Both the position numbers and the translations under genes were made by a program. Below the pieces are notes generated by a model that saw only the letters and a program-made list of their open reading frames with translations, was not told the DNA's origin and did not search any database. From Hyphomicrobiales bacterium (lineage in GTDB: Bacteria > Pseudomonadota > Alphaproteobacteria > Rhizobiales > Beijerinckiaceae), in the NCBI GenBank assembly GCA_028868735.1, contig JAGWTW010000018.1:1-44358 (forward strand): a DNA stretch of 44,358 nt, read 5' to 3'. Shown here piece after piece: positions 1-8,083 of the stretch. The stretch's first letter is position 1, and the number at the start of each line of letters is the position of its first letter.

Positions 1-828
1 GAGCCGCTCGCGCGGCTCGACGAGACGGATCTGCGGCTTCAGAAGGAGCAGGCGGACGCCGAACGCGCCGCCTCGCGCGTCGCGCTCGAACAGGCCGAAG
101 CCGACGAGCGGCGCGGGGCCGATCTGCACGCCAAGGGCTGGAGCGCGCAGGCCGTCTACGACCGTCAGCGCGCGGCGGCCGAAGAGGCGCGCGGCCGCAA
201 CCGCCGCGCCCAGCGCGCGGTCGAGCTGGCCGCCAACGCGCTCGGCTACGCGGTGCTGCGCGCCGATTCGGACGGAACGGTCACGGCGACTCTGGTCGAA
301 CCCGGGCAGGTCGTGGCCGCCGGCCAGCCGGCGATCCGCCTCGCGCGAAAGGGCGAGAAGGAGGGAGCCGTCGCGCTGCCGGAGACTTTCCTCGCGCGGG
401 CGCGCGCCGGCAAGGCGCAACTGTCCCTGTGGTCGGCGCCCGACCGCGTCTATGCGGCGAATCTGCGCGAGCTCAGCCCCGTCGCCGATCCGGCGACCCG
501 TACCTTCGCGGCCCGCTTTTCGCTGCCCGACGCCGACGACGCGGTTGCGCTCGGCATGAGCGCGACCCTCACGATCGCCGCGCCGGCGAGCGCGAACGTC
601 GCGCGCGTGCCCGTGTCCGCGCTGTTCGATCAGGGCGGCGGCCCCTCGCTCTGGATCGTCGGCGAAGACGGCGCCGTCACGCTGAAACGCGTACGCATCG
701 CGCGTTACGAGGATGCCGACGTGCTCATCGCGTCCGGCGTCGACGAAGGCGCGCAGGCCGTCACGCTCGGCGTGCAGAAACTCGGCGCGGGCGAAAAGGT
801 CCGCGCCGTTTCGAAGCTCGCGTTCTGA
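1..828 (+). CDS. RND efflux membrane-fusion (HlyD-type) protein, 5' end outside window
   Basis: Reading frame 1 is open from the first base to TGA at 826-828, so the 5' end lies upstream and only about 275 C-terminal residues are visible. They start in a charged, Ala/Arg/Glu-rich helical segment that fits the coiled-coil hairpin of membrane-fusion proteins. A lipoyl/barrel-sandwich return strand follows (AVLRADSDGTVTA, then EPGQVVAAGQPAIRLA), then a beta-barrel domain (LSPVADPATRTFAARFSLPD) and a membrane-proximal domain with the usual VPVSALF segment. The family bridges an inner-membrane pump to an outer-membrane channel in the periplasm. It ends 7 nt before the RND pump start, so the two are co-transcribed. 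Signal peptide or lipobox cannot be judged from this window. Substrate unknown. Confidence 0.9.
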   Translation, partial: EPLARLDETDLRLQKEQADAERAASRVALEQAEADERRGADLHAKGWSAQAVYDRQRAAAEEARGRNRRAQRAVELAANALGYAVLRADSDGTVTATLVEPGQVVAAGQPAIRLARKGEKEGAVALPETFLARARAGKAQLSLWSAPDRVYAANLRELSPVADPATRTFAARFSLPDADDAVALGMSATLTIAAPASANVARVPVSALFDQGGGPSLWIVGEDGAVTLKRVRIARYEDADVLIASGVDEGAQAVTLGVQKLGAGEKVRAVSKLAF

Positions 829-835
829 GGCCGCC

Positions 836-3800
836 ATGCGCCGTTTCAATCTTTCGGAATGGGCGGTCGGCCATCAGGCGCTGACGCTGTTTCTCATCCT
901 CGCGACGCTCGTCGCCGGCGGCGTGTCCTACATGCGGCTCGGCCGCGCGGAAGATCCGAGCTTCACGATCAAGCTCGCCAACGTCACCGCCGTCTGGCCC
1001 GGCGCGAGCGCGCGCGAGATGCAGGACCAGGTCGCAGACCGCATCGAGAAGAAGCTTCAGGAGCTGCCATACTTCGATCGCGTGCAGACCTACACCAAGC
1101 CTTCCTTCACGGCCATGCAGGTCGTCTTCAAGGATACGACGCCGCCCGCGCAGACGCCCTGGCTCTTTTATCTCCTCCGCAAGAAGCTCGACGACATTCG
1201 CAGCGACTTGCCGCCCAATCTCGTTGGGCCCGAGGTCAACGACGAATTCGGCGACGTCGATTCCGTCCTCTACATGGTGACCGGCGACGGCGCCGATTAT
1301 GCGCAGCTGAAGCAAGTCGCCGAGACGATGCGCAAGCGGCTTCTCCGGGTTCCCGATGTCTCCAAAGTCGACATCTACGGAACGCAGGATCAGAAGATCT
1401 ACGTCGAGTTTTCGCAGGCGCGCCTCGCGAGCCTCGGCGTCACGCCGCAGGCGATCTTCGACTCGCTCGCGCGTCAGAACGCCGTCGCGGCCTCGGGCGT
1501 GTTCGAAACCACGGCCAACCGCATTCCCGTGCGTATTTCCGGCGCGCTGACAGGCGCTGCAGCGGTGGCGGAAACGCCGGTCGAATCCGGCGGCCGCGTG
1601 TTCCGTCTGGGCGATGTCGCGGACGTATCGGCGGGCTTCAAGGACCCGCCCGACTTTCTCGTGCGGAACGAGGGCAAGCCCGCGCTCGCCGTCGGCGTGG
1701 TCATGGCCAAGGGCGGCAATATCCTCACGCTCGGCGAACATCTGAAAGAAGCGGTCGCGGACATTCGCGCCGCTACGCCCGTCGGCGTCGAGATCAGGCA
1801 GATCGAGGACCAGCCGAAGGTGGTCGAGGAGGCGGTCGGCGAATTCACGCGCTCGTTCGTCGAAGCTTTGTGCATCGTGCTCGCCGTCAGCTTCATTTCG
1901 CTCGGTCTGCGCACGGGCATCGTGGTGGCGCTCTCCGTGCCGCTGGTGCTCTCCGTCGTCTTCGTCGCCATGAGCGTGATGGGTCTCGATCTGCAACGCA
2001 TCACGCTCGGCGCGCTCATCATCGCGCTCGGCCTGCTCGTCGACGACGCGATCATCGCCGTCGAAATGATGGTCGTGAAAATGGAACAGGGCGTCGATCG
2101 GCTGAAGGCTGCGACCTTCGCCTGGGATTCGACAGCTTTTCCCATGCTGACCGGAACGCTCGTGACCGCCGCCGGTTTCCTGCCCGTCGGCTTTGCGCCG
2201 TCGACCGCCGGCGAATATGCGGGCGGCATCTTCTGGGTCGTCTCGATCGCGCTTGTCGCATCCTGGTTCGTGGCTGTCGTCTTCACGCCCTACCTCGGCG
2301 TGAAACTGCTGCCCGATCTGGCGAAGGCGCATGGCCACGACGAAGCCGCGCTCTACGATACCCGCGTCTATCGCGCGCTTCGCCGCATGATCGGCTGGTC
2401 CGTCGACAACCGCCTCGTCGTCGTTTCCATCACGTTCGGCCTGATGGCGCTCGCCGCCTTCGGCTACACGCGCGTGCCGAAACAATTCTTTCCGATATCG
2501 GAGCGTCCGGAGCTATTCTTCCAGCTGCGCATGCCCGAGGGCACGGCGATCGGCGCGACCACGCAGACCGCGAAGAGAGCCGAGGCCATGCTCGCGGGCG
2601 ATCCCGACATCGCAGGTTATTCCACCTATGTCGGCCAGGGTTCGCCTCGTTTCTGGCTTGGCCTCAATCCGCAATTGCCGAACGAATCCTTCGCCGAGAT
2701 CGTCATCGTGACGAAGGATGTGAAGGCGCGCGAACGCGTGAAGGCGAGGCTCGAATCCGCCGTCGCCGGCGGCGCGCTGAGCGAGGCGCGCGCGCGCATC
2801 GACCGTTTCAACTTCGGGCCGCCGGTCGGCTTTCCCGTCCAATTCCGCATCATGGGCTCCGATCCGAGCGAGGTGCGCGGCATCGCCTACCGCGTGCGCG
2901 AAATCATGCGCGCCGACCCCGCCGTGCGCGATCCCCACCTCGACTGGAACGAGCGGACGCCCTCCGTGCGTCTCGAACTGGATCAGGACCGTGCGCGCGC
3001 CATGGGTCTGACGCCGCAGGACCTCGCCAATTCGCTGCAGATGCTCGTGTCGGGCGCGACGGTGACGACGGTGCGCGAGGGGACGGAAAAAGTCGACGTC
3101 GTCGCGCGCGCGACGAAATCCGAGCGCGCTGACCTCGGCCATATCGGCGATCTCTCCGTGACCACGCGCAGCGGCGCGTCGGCGCCGGTCTCGCAGGTCG
3201 CCAGGATCGTGTACGAGCACGAGGACGCGATCCTCTGGCGCCGCAGCCGCGACACGATCATCACAGTGCGCGCCGACGTCGCCGACGGCGTGCAGCCGCC
3301 TGACGTTTCCAACCGCATCTGGACACAGCTCGCCGACATCCGGGCGCAGCTTGCGCCGGGCTATCGCATCGAGATGGGCGGCGCGGTCGAGGAATCGACC
3401 AAGGCCAACAGCGCCCTCGCCTCGATCTTCCCGGTCATGATCCTCGTCATGCTGACGATCGTGATGACGCAATTGCAGAACTTCACGCGGCTCGCCCTCG
3501 TGATGATGAGCGCGCCGCTCGGGATCATCGGCTCCTGCCTCGGCCTCACGCTGTCCGGCGCGCCGTTCGGTTTCGTCGCTCTGCTCGGGCTGATCGCGCT
3601 CGCCGGCATGGACATGCGCAATTCGATCATCCTGGTCGACCAGGTGCGCCAGGACCTCGAGCGGGGCGCGAGCTATCGCGAAGCCATTGTGGAATCAGCG
3701 GTCAGGCGCGCGCGGCCTGTCGTGTTGACGGCGCTCGCCGCCATCCTCGCGATGATCCCGCTCTCGCGCTCGCCGTTCTGGGGGCCGATGGCGGTCGTCA

Positions 3801-3964
3801 TCATGGGCGGCCTGTTCGTGGCCACATTCCTGACTTTGCTGTTCCTGCCGGCTCTCTATGCGTTATGGTTCCGCCGCGCGCTCGAAACCCGGACGGCCGG
3901 GACCGGGCGGCACGGGATTGTTGCGCCGGCGCACGCCGGGTTTGTGGGATCGCCAGCGGAATGA
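836..3964 (+). CDS. RND (HAE1/AcrB-like) efflux pump, inner-membrane permease
   Basis: 1042 residues, the usual length of an AcrB/MexB-type pump. I chose the ATG at 836 because it starts the canonical N-terminus (MRRFNLSEWAVGHQALTLFL) just before TM1; the frame extends further upstream but only over the previous gene. Two halves each hold a large periplasmic porter/docking loop followed by a bundle of TM helices. TM4 carries the proton-relay pair in GLLVDDAIIAVEMM. The second half has ALAGMDMRNSIILVDQVRQ and RPVVLTALAAILAMIPL, typical of the family. It would export small molecules in exchange for protons through the partner adaptor at 1-828 and an outer-membrane channel not in the window. Its TGA overlaps the ATG of the TetR gene (ATGA), implying translational coupling. 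The substrate cannot be predicted. Confidence 0.95.
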   Translation: MRRFNLSEWAVGHQALTLFLILATLVAGGVSYMRLGRAEDPSFTIKLANVTAVWPGASAREMQDQVADRIEKKLQELPYFDRVQTYTKPSFTAMQVVFKDTTPPAQTPWLFYLLRKKLDDIRSDLPPNLVGPEVNDEFGDVDSVLYMVTGDGADYAQLKQVAETMRKRLLRVPDVSKVDIYGTQDQKIYVEFSQARLASLGVTPQAIFDSLARQNAVAASGVFETTANRIPVRISGALTGAAAVAETPVESGGRVFRLGDVADVSAGFKDPPDFLVRNEGKPALAVGVVMAKGGNILTLGEHLKEAVADIRAATPVGVEIRQIEDQPKVVEEAVGEFTRSFVEALCIVLAVSFISLGLRTGIVVALSVPLVLSVVFVAMSVMGLDLQRITLGALIIALGLLVDDAIIAVEMMVVKMEQGVDRLKAATFAWDSTAFPMLTGTLVTAAGFLPVGFAPSTAGEYAGGIFWVVSIALVASWFVAVVFTPYLGVKLLPDLAKAHGHDEAALYDTRVYRALRRMIGWSVDNRLVVVSITFGLMALAAFGYTRVPKQFFPISERPELFFQLRMPEGTAIGATTQTAKRAEAMLAGDPDIAGYSTYVGQGSPRFWLGLNPQLPNESFAEIVIVTKDVKARERVKARLESAVAGGALSEARARIDRFNFGPPVGFPVQFRIMGSDPSEVRGIAYRVREIMRADPAVRDPHLDWNERTPSVRLELDQDRARAMGLTPQDLANSLQMLVSGATVTTVREGTEKVDVVARATKSERADLGHIGDLSVTTRSGASAPVSQVARIVYEHEDAILWRRSRDTIITVRADVADGVQPPDVSNRIWTQLADIRAQLAPGYRIEMGGAVEESTKANSALASIFPVMILVMLTIVMTQLQNFTRLALVMMSAPLGIIGSCLGLTLSGAPFGFVALLGLIALAGMDMRNSIILVDQVRQDLERGASYREAIVESAVRRARPVVLTALAAILAMIPLSRSPFWGPMAVVIMGGLFVATFLTLLFLPALYALWFRRALETRTAGTGRHGIVAPAHAGFVGSPAE

Positions 3965-4560
3965 ACCAGGCCGTAATCGCAACGCCGCGCGAAGCCGAGA
4001 CGAGACGAAGGATCGTCGAGACAGCAGAAAAGCTCTTTCGGGAAATCGGATTCCAGAAGACCACCGTCGCCGACATCGCGCGCGAATTGCGGATGTCGCC
4101 CGCCAATGTCTATCGCTTCTTCGCCTCCAAGGCCGAACTCAACGGCGCCGTCGCGCGCCATCTTCTCGGCGCCATCGTCGCAGCTTCGACCGCGATCGTG
4201 GACGGTCCGGGCGACGCCGGCGCGCGGTTGCGCGCGCTCGTCAAGAACAACGAGAAGATGAACGCCGAGCGTTTCGTCGGCGAGCGCAAGCTGCACGAAA
4301 TGGTCGAATACGCGCTGAACGAGAACTGGCCGATCATCGACGAGTACATCGGCACGATGCGCATCCTGATGGCGCGTCTCGTCGCCGAAGGCGTCGCCGC
4401 GAAGGAATTCGCGCCGATCGATGCGCAGGACGGCGCCGCGCTCGTGCAAGCGGCGACCATCACCTATTGCCATCCCCGCCTGATGGTGGAGTGCCAGGAC
4501 AAGCCGACGCCCTCGAGCGATCAGATGATCGATTTCTGCCTCAAGGCCCTGCGCGCGTGA
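3961..4560 (+). CDS. TetR/AcrR-family transcriptional regulator
   Basis: 199 residues from the ATG at 3961, which overlaps the stop of the pump gene by 4 nt. An in-frame start further upstream would give an N-terminus read out of the pump gene and was not used. The N-terminal TetR helix-turn-helix is clear at about residues 13-60 (RRRIVETAEKLFREIGFQKT, then VADIARELRMSPANVYRFFASK). The remaining roughly 140 residues are the helical ligand-binding domain, which is not conserved enough to name a ligand. Members usually repress a neighbouring efflux operon. Here the regulator is the last gene of the operon, so it would be made together with the pump and could close an autoregulatory loop. It converges on ccmI with 12 nt between stops. 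Confidence 0.92.
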   Translation: MNQAVIATPREAETRRRIVETAEKLFREIGFQKTTVADIARELRMSPANVYRFFASKAELNGAVARHLLGAIVAASTAIVDGPGDAGARLRALVKNNEKMNAERFVGERKLHEMVEYALNENWPIIDEYIGTMRILMARLVAEGVAAKEFAPIDAQDGAALVQAATITYCHPRLMVECQDKPTPSSDQMIDFCLKALRA

Positions 4561-4572
4561 CGCGAGGCGCCG

Positions 4573-6255
4573 TCAGTTCGACGCCGCGCTCAGCCCCTCG
4601 TTGAATTTCTTCAGGCCGTCCGCATCGGCCGCGAGCGCGCTGCGCGCGTCTGTGACCGCTTGTTGCGCGCGCGAGGAATCGCCGAGCACGTTGTAGGACT
4701 TCACGAGCCGCAGCCAGCCGTCCGGATCGTCGCCGTTCTGCTTCAGGCGATCGGCGAGCCGCTGCACCATCTGCTGGATCATGTCGCCTTGCGCGCCCGC
4801 ATTCGCCGCGGGCGGCGCCGGCGCAGGCGCGGCGGCGGCCGGCTGCGCGGCGTTCGCCTGCTCGATATCCTTGAGCTCGTCCTCGAACATGGCGCGCTTG
4901 ACCGGGCTCGCCGCGAGCGCCTTGCGCGCGTCGTCGGCCGCCTGCCCGGCCGCGGCCCGGTCGCCGAGCACGTCGTAGGATTTCACCAGACGCGCCCAGC
5001 CCTGCGGATCGTCGCCGTTCTGTTTCAGCTGATCGGCGAGCTTGCGCACCATCTGGCGGATCATGGCGAGCTGGCCGTTCTCGTCCGCGGGCGCGGCGGG
5101 CGCAGCCGGCGCTGACGCGGCCGCGCCCCCGCCCTGGTCCATCTCCTTCACCGCTTCCTCGAACATGGCGAGCTTCGGCGGGCTCGAAGCGAGCGCCTTG
5201 CGCGCGTCGGCCTCGGCCTGCTGCGCGCGGCCCCGGTCTCCGAGAACCCCGTAGGAGCGCACGAGCTGCGCCCAGCCCTGCGGATCGTCGCCCTTGAGCT
5301 TCAGCCGCGCCGCGAGCTTCTCGACCATGCCGAGCACCATCTTGTCCTGCTCGTCCGGCGGCAGGTTCGCGGCGTCCTGCATCTGCTGCTGCGTCGGGCC
5401 GGCCTGGCCGGCTGCGGATTGCGCGGGCGGCGCCTTGCCGTCGAGCCGCGCCAGCGACTGGCGGACCGAGGCGGCCCAGCTCGCGTCCGGCGGCGCCGAG
5501 GCGAGCAGGTCGCTCCAGATCTTGCGGGCGTCCTCGTTGCGGCCGTCCTGCACGGCGGCGAGACCGCGATAATAACGCGCGGCGATCGCGTTCTTGTCGA
5601 GCGCGAGCGCGCGGTCGAAGGCGCGCTTGGCCTCCTCGGTCACCACGCCGTCGGCGGCCGCCACCGTCGATTCGCCGAGATTCTCGAGCGCCTCGGCGCT
5701 CTCGCCCTTCAGGCGGACGACATTGCTCCAGGCGTTCGCCGCGTCGGCGTAACGCCCGAGCCGCATATAGACGGGGCCGAGCACCTCGTAGGCGCGCGCG
5801 TCGTCGGGCTGGCGCTGGAGATGGGTCTCGATCTGCGCGACCATTTCCTCGATCGACCCGGTTCCGGGCTTGCGCGCGCTGGCGACGGGCCGCGGTTCGG
5901 CCTCCCGCGGCGCGCCGAGGCGATAATAGAGACCCGCGCTGAGCGCAGGCACGACGATCACGGCCGCCGCCAGCGCCGCGATACGACCCAGGCGCGACGA
6001 TCGCGCGCCAGGCGCGGCCGCGTCGGGCGTTTCGGCGGCCTTGAGAAGCCGCCTGGACACTTCGATTCGCGCGGCTTCCGATTCGCTTTCGTCGATCAGG
6101 CCGGCGGAGCGGTCCCGTTCGATCTCCTGCAACTGGTCGCGATAGACGGCCATGTCGCCGCCCGTCGCCGCGGAGGTCTTCACGAAGACGAATGGCCACA
6201 AGACGAAGGCGAGCGCGCCGAGCGTCATAGCCGCGAGGATCAGCCAGAAAACCAT
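4573..6255 (-). CDS. ccmI: c-type cytochrome biogenesis protein CcmI (CycH), expanded C-terminus
   Basis: 560 residues. CcmI chaperones apocytochrome c to the CcmF/H haem ligation complex at the periplasmic face of the inner membrane. The N-terminus is diagnostic: TM1 at about 2-24, then the CcmI-1 segment with YRDQLQEIERDRSAGLIDESE and EAARIEVSRRLL, TM2 at about 91-111, then periplasmic TPRs (about 135-270). Beyond that are three homologous blocks at about residues 303-373, 396-465 and 491-555. Each has a KLADxLKxNGDDPxGWxRLVKSYxVLGD core and they are joined by Ala/Pro-rich linkers. This makes the protein longer than the roughly 350-420 residues I know for alphaproteobacterial CycH. No ccmE, ccmF or ccmH follows; the next gene is the convergent TetR gene, so ccmI is an orphan here. 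AGAGAG precedes the ATG. Its neighbours need at least 15 haem attachments, which fits its role. Confidence 0.9.
   Translation of the reverse strand: MVFWLILAAMTLGALAFVLWPFVFVKTSAATGGDMAVYRDQLQEIERDRSAGLIDESESEAARIEVSRRLLKAAETPDAAAPGARSSRLGRIAALAAAVIVVPALSAGLYYRLGAPREAEPRPVASARKPGTGSIEEMVAQIETHLQRQPDDARAYEVLGPVYMRLGRYADAANAWSNVVRLKGESAEALENLGESTVAAADGVVTEEAKRAFDRALALDKNAIAARYYRGLAAVQDGRNEDARKIWSDLLASAPPDASWAASVRQSLARLDGKAPPAQSAAGQAGPTQQQMQDAANLPPDEQDKMVLGMVEKLAARLKLKGDDPQGWAQLVRSYGVLGDRGRAQQAEADARKALASSPPKLAMFEEAVKEMDQGGGAAASAPAAPAAPADENGQLAMIRQMVRKLADQLKQNGDDPQGWARLVKSYDVLGDRAAAGQAADDARKALAASPVKRAMFEDELKDIEQANAAQPAAAAPAPAPPAANAGAQGDMIQQMVQRLADRLKQNGDDPDGWLRLVKSYNVLGDSSRAQQAVTDARSALAADADGLKKFNEGLSAASN
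4591..5349 (-). repeat. Three-copy internal repeat within ccmI
   Basis: Three blocks of about 65-71 codons lie at roughly 5137-5349, 4861-5070 and 4591-4785 and encode similar helical repeats. The shared core is GDDPQGWAxLVxSY followed by VLGD and an ARxALA segment, with an AMFE/KKFNE ending. The linkers are Ala/Pro-rich. Copies two and three look closest to each other (KQNGDDP in both). This looks like domain duplication of the TPR-like substrate-binding part. Confidence 0.8.
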
Positions 6256-6308
6256 GCCGCTCTCTTTAGACTCCCGATGTCGACGTCGATAGCCGAGTCA
6301 AAAAATAA

Positions 6309-6350
6309 GCAGGCGGCATGCCGCGCGTTGCGGCGCGGCATGCCGCCTGC
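6309..6350 (-). terminator. Perfect 18-bp hairpin terminator after the monoheme cytochrome gene
   Basis: GCAGGCGGCATGCCGCGC (6309-6326) pairs perfectly with 6333-6350 across a 6-nt loop. Read on the minus strand, the hairpin follows the stop of the monoheme cytochrome gene (6373) by about 22 nt and is itself followed by TTATTTTTT (complement of about 6300-6308). This is a textbook rho-independent terminator and insulates ccmI, on the same strand, from the cytochrome promoter. Confidence 0.88.
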
Positions 6351-6372
6351 CTGCATCGTCAGACCGCTTCGA

Positions 6373-6603
6373 TCAGCAGGGATAGTGGCCCGCCATCTTC
6401 GCCTTGTACTTTTCGCCGTAGGCGTTCCAGCCTTCTTCCTTGCCGCCCGTCGGGCTGTTGTGACATTTCTTGCAAGGAAAGCCGGTGGCCTCGGCGATGC
6501 ACTTCTTCGCCTGCGCCGGGCCGCTGCTGAGCGACACCGACGCGCCGATCAGGAAAGCCGCCGCCGCAATCGGCGCCGTCACGCGCCAAACCATTCCACC
6601 CAT
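6373..6603 (-). CDS. Small secreted monoheme c-type cytochrome
   Basis: 76 residues from the ATG at 6603, chosen because GGAG lies 6 nt upstream; ATGs at 6615 and 6666 are in frame but lack a ribosome site. A signal peptide is clear (VWRVTAPIAAAAFLIGA, cleavage probably after AQA at residue 32), leaving a mature protein of about 44 residues. It has one CKKCH haem motif (Cys44-His48), then a WNAYGEKYKAKM segment resembling the N-x-YG-x-x-(F/Y) region that follows CXXCH in some periplasmic cytochromes. Single cysteines near both ends (35 and 76) could form a disulfide. A Met or other sixth ligand is not certain (Met70 is the only mature Met). It is divergent from the decaheme gene and has its own FNR-type box, so a role as periplasmic electron carrier for that module is a reasonable inference. 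I do not recognise a named family. Confidence 0.75.
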   Translation of the reverse strand: MGGMVWRVTAPIAAAAFLIGASVSLSSGPAQAKKCIAEATGFPCKKCHNSPTGGKEEGWNAYGEKYKAKMAGHYPC

Positions 6604-6665
6604 CAGTTTCTCCATCGACAGTTCGAGGAACGGGCGGAGAAAAGCGGACAATGGCCACGTTCGCA

Positions 6666-6679
6666 TTGACGTAACTCAA
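6666..6679. promoter_or_regulatory. FNR/FixK-type box upstream of the monoheme cytochrome
   Basis: TTGACGTAACTCAA fits TTGA-N6-TCAA, the core recognised by FNR/FixK-family regulators. Its centre lies about 70 nt before the ATG at 6603. An activator at the class II position (-41.5) would place the transcript start near 6631, giving a leader of about 28 nt. Confidence 0.6.
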
Positions 6680-6737
6680 GCGGCGCTGTTGCAGATTTGA
6701 TACAGGGCCTCTCAAATTAAATTTTCGTAAGCCGACC

Positions 6738-6751
6738 TTGACCGTCGTCAA
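6738..6751. promoter_or_regulatory. FNR/FixK-type box upstream of the decaheme cytochrome
   Basis: TTGACCGTCGTCAA is a perfect inverted repeat TTGAC-N4-GTCAA. If used at the class II position (-41.5) on the plus strand, transcription would begin near 6786. A T/A-rich stretch at 6773-6780 (TTCTTAT) sits where a -10 element is expected. The decaheme start follows at 6857. Confidence 0.65.
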
Positions 6752-6856
6752 TGCCGTCACGCCCTAGGTCACATTCTTATCACCCCACAAATCCGGATTC
6801 AGGTCCCTCGGCCGGTCGATTCCCGCGGCCAGCCGATAAACAGTGCGGGGGTAGGT

Positions 6857-8071
6857 ATGCACTTCTGGAGCGGCGCCTCGGGCGCGAGAATGCGCTCTTT
6901 CCTGCGCAGCAGGCGCGAAGGCTTACGCGGCGCGTACGCGCGGCGCGTTCGCATTGCGGTCGCAGCGCTTTTGCTAACCCCGCTTTTTGGCGGCATTGCG
7001 GCGGCCGGCACGAGCGTCGAGGCGCCCGCGGCTCGTTCGGGCCTCGTGGACGACGCGGCCGTGTCCGCGCTGCGCGACTACACCCGCGCCCTGCAAGGCG
7101 AGAAACAGGACGGCTCCTTCAAGGTCGCCGCTGACAGCCTGTGGGACGCCTTGAGGGAAAAGGCCGCCGGCGTGGCGGCCGAGGACCGCGCGCCCGCCAG
7201 GCCGGCGGCGCCCGCAAAGGTCGTCAAGGGCGGCAAGGCCGGCAAGGCGAAAGTCGTGAAGGGCGCGCCGATCGAGGAAGCCGATTTCGTCGGCTCCAAG
7301 GCCTGCGTCGAATGTCACGCCAAGCAGATCGCCGAATTCAACAAGACCCTGATGGGCCGTCTCGCGCTGCAGAACAAGATCCAGTGCGAAAGCTGCCACG
7401 GACCGGCGTCGATCCACGTCAAGGAAGGACGCGGCGGCGGCGGCATCATCACCTTCCGCAAAGACGACCCGAACACGAATTCCAAGGCCATCAACGAGAT
7501 GTGCCTGGGCTGTCACAAGCGCGGCGATCGCACGTACTGGAATTCTTCGGCTCACGAAGAGCGCGATGTCGCCTGCACGAACTGCCACACGATCATGAAG
7601 AACGTGTCGCCGAAGTTCAATCTGAAGACGGCCTTCGAGCCAGACACCTGCTTCCAGTGCCACAAGGACCGTCAGGCGCAGATGTGGCGCAACTCGCACA
7701 TGCCGATGCGCGAGGGCAAGATCGTCTGCTCGGATTGCCACAATCCGCACGGCTCGGCGACTGAAGGCATGCTGCGCGCCGACTCGATCAACGACACCTG
7801 CTACCGCTGCCATGCGGAGAAGCGTGGACCGTTCCTGTTCGAACATCTTCCGGTTCGCGAGAACTGCCTGAACTGCCACGACCCGCACGGGACCGTGAAC
7901 GAGTACATGCTGAAGATGGCGCGTCCGCAGCTCTGCCTGAACTGCCATGGCTTCGGCCACAGCACGGCCGCCGGCATCAACACGTACTCCTATGTCGGTC
8001 GCAGCTGCCAGAACTGCCACACGCAGGTCCACGGCACCAACGACCCGTCAGGCGCGCTGTTGCACCGCTGA
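6857..8071 (+). CDS. mtrA: Periplasmic decaheme c-type cytochrome, MtrA/PioA/DmsE family
   Basis: 404 residues with exactly ten CXXCH motifs, first cysteines at about 150, 177, 216, 240, 265, 291, 315, 337, 360 and 384. The family inserts into an MtrB-type barrel and wires electrons between periplasm and cell exterior. The haem region (about 146-390) matches MtrA/DmsE in spacing, including repeated CxxCHxPHG segments. The N-terminus has a long basic lead and a hydrophobic core (VAALLLTPLFGGIAAA), a signal peptide of about 50 residues. An extension of about 95 residues then precedes the first haem, with a Lys/Ala/Pro-rich linker holding KVVKG twice. GGGGGTAGGT precedes the ATG at 6857; an ATG at 6890 is an alternative. 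It is followed by its barrel partner after 85 nt. Direction of electron flow cannot be told from sequence; pioA would be an equally valid name. Confidence 0.93.
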   Translation: MHFWSGASGARMRSFLRSRREGLRGAYARRVRIAVAALLLTPLFGGIAAAGTSVEAPAARSGLVDDAAVSALRDYTRALQGEKQDGSFKVAADSLWDALREKAAGVAAEDRAPARPAAPAKVVKGGKAGKAKVVKGAPIEEADFVGSKACVECHAKQIAEFNKTLMGRLALQNKIQCESCHGPASIHVKEGRGGGGIITFRKDDPNTNSKAINEMCLGCHKRGDRTYWNSSAHEERDVACTNCHTIMKNVSPKFNLKTAFEPDTCFQCHKDRQAQMWRNSHMPMREGKIVCSDCHNPHGSATEGMLRADSINDTCYRCHAEKRGPFLFEHLPVRENCLNCHDPHGTVNEYMLKMARPQLCLNCHGFGHSTAAGINTYSYVGRSCQNCHTQVHGTNDPSGALLHR

Positions 8072-8083
8072 TTTACGACCCGC

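Noticed and set aside
761..2485. Long open frame (574 codons) antisense to the RND pump
   Set aside because: His/Asp/Arg-rich low-quality translation with no domain; an expected shadow of a GC-rich gene on the other strand.
6700..6716. TTGAT...TCAAA pair between the two FNR-type boxes
   Set aside because: The spacing between half-sites is too long for an FNR/FixK site.
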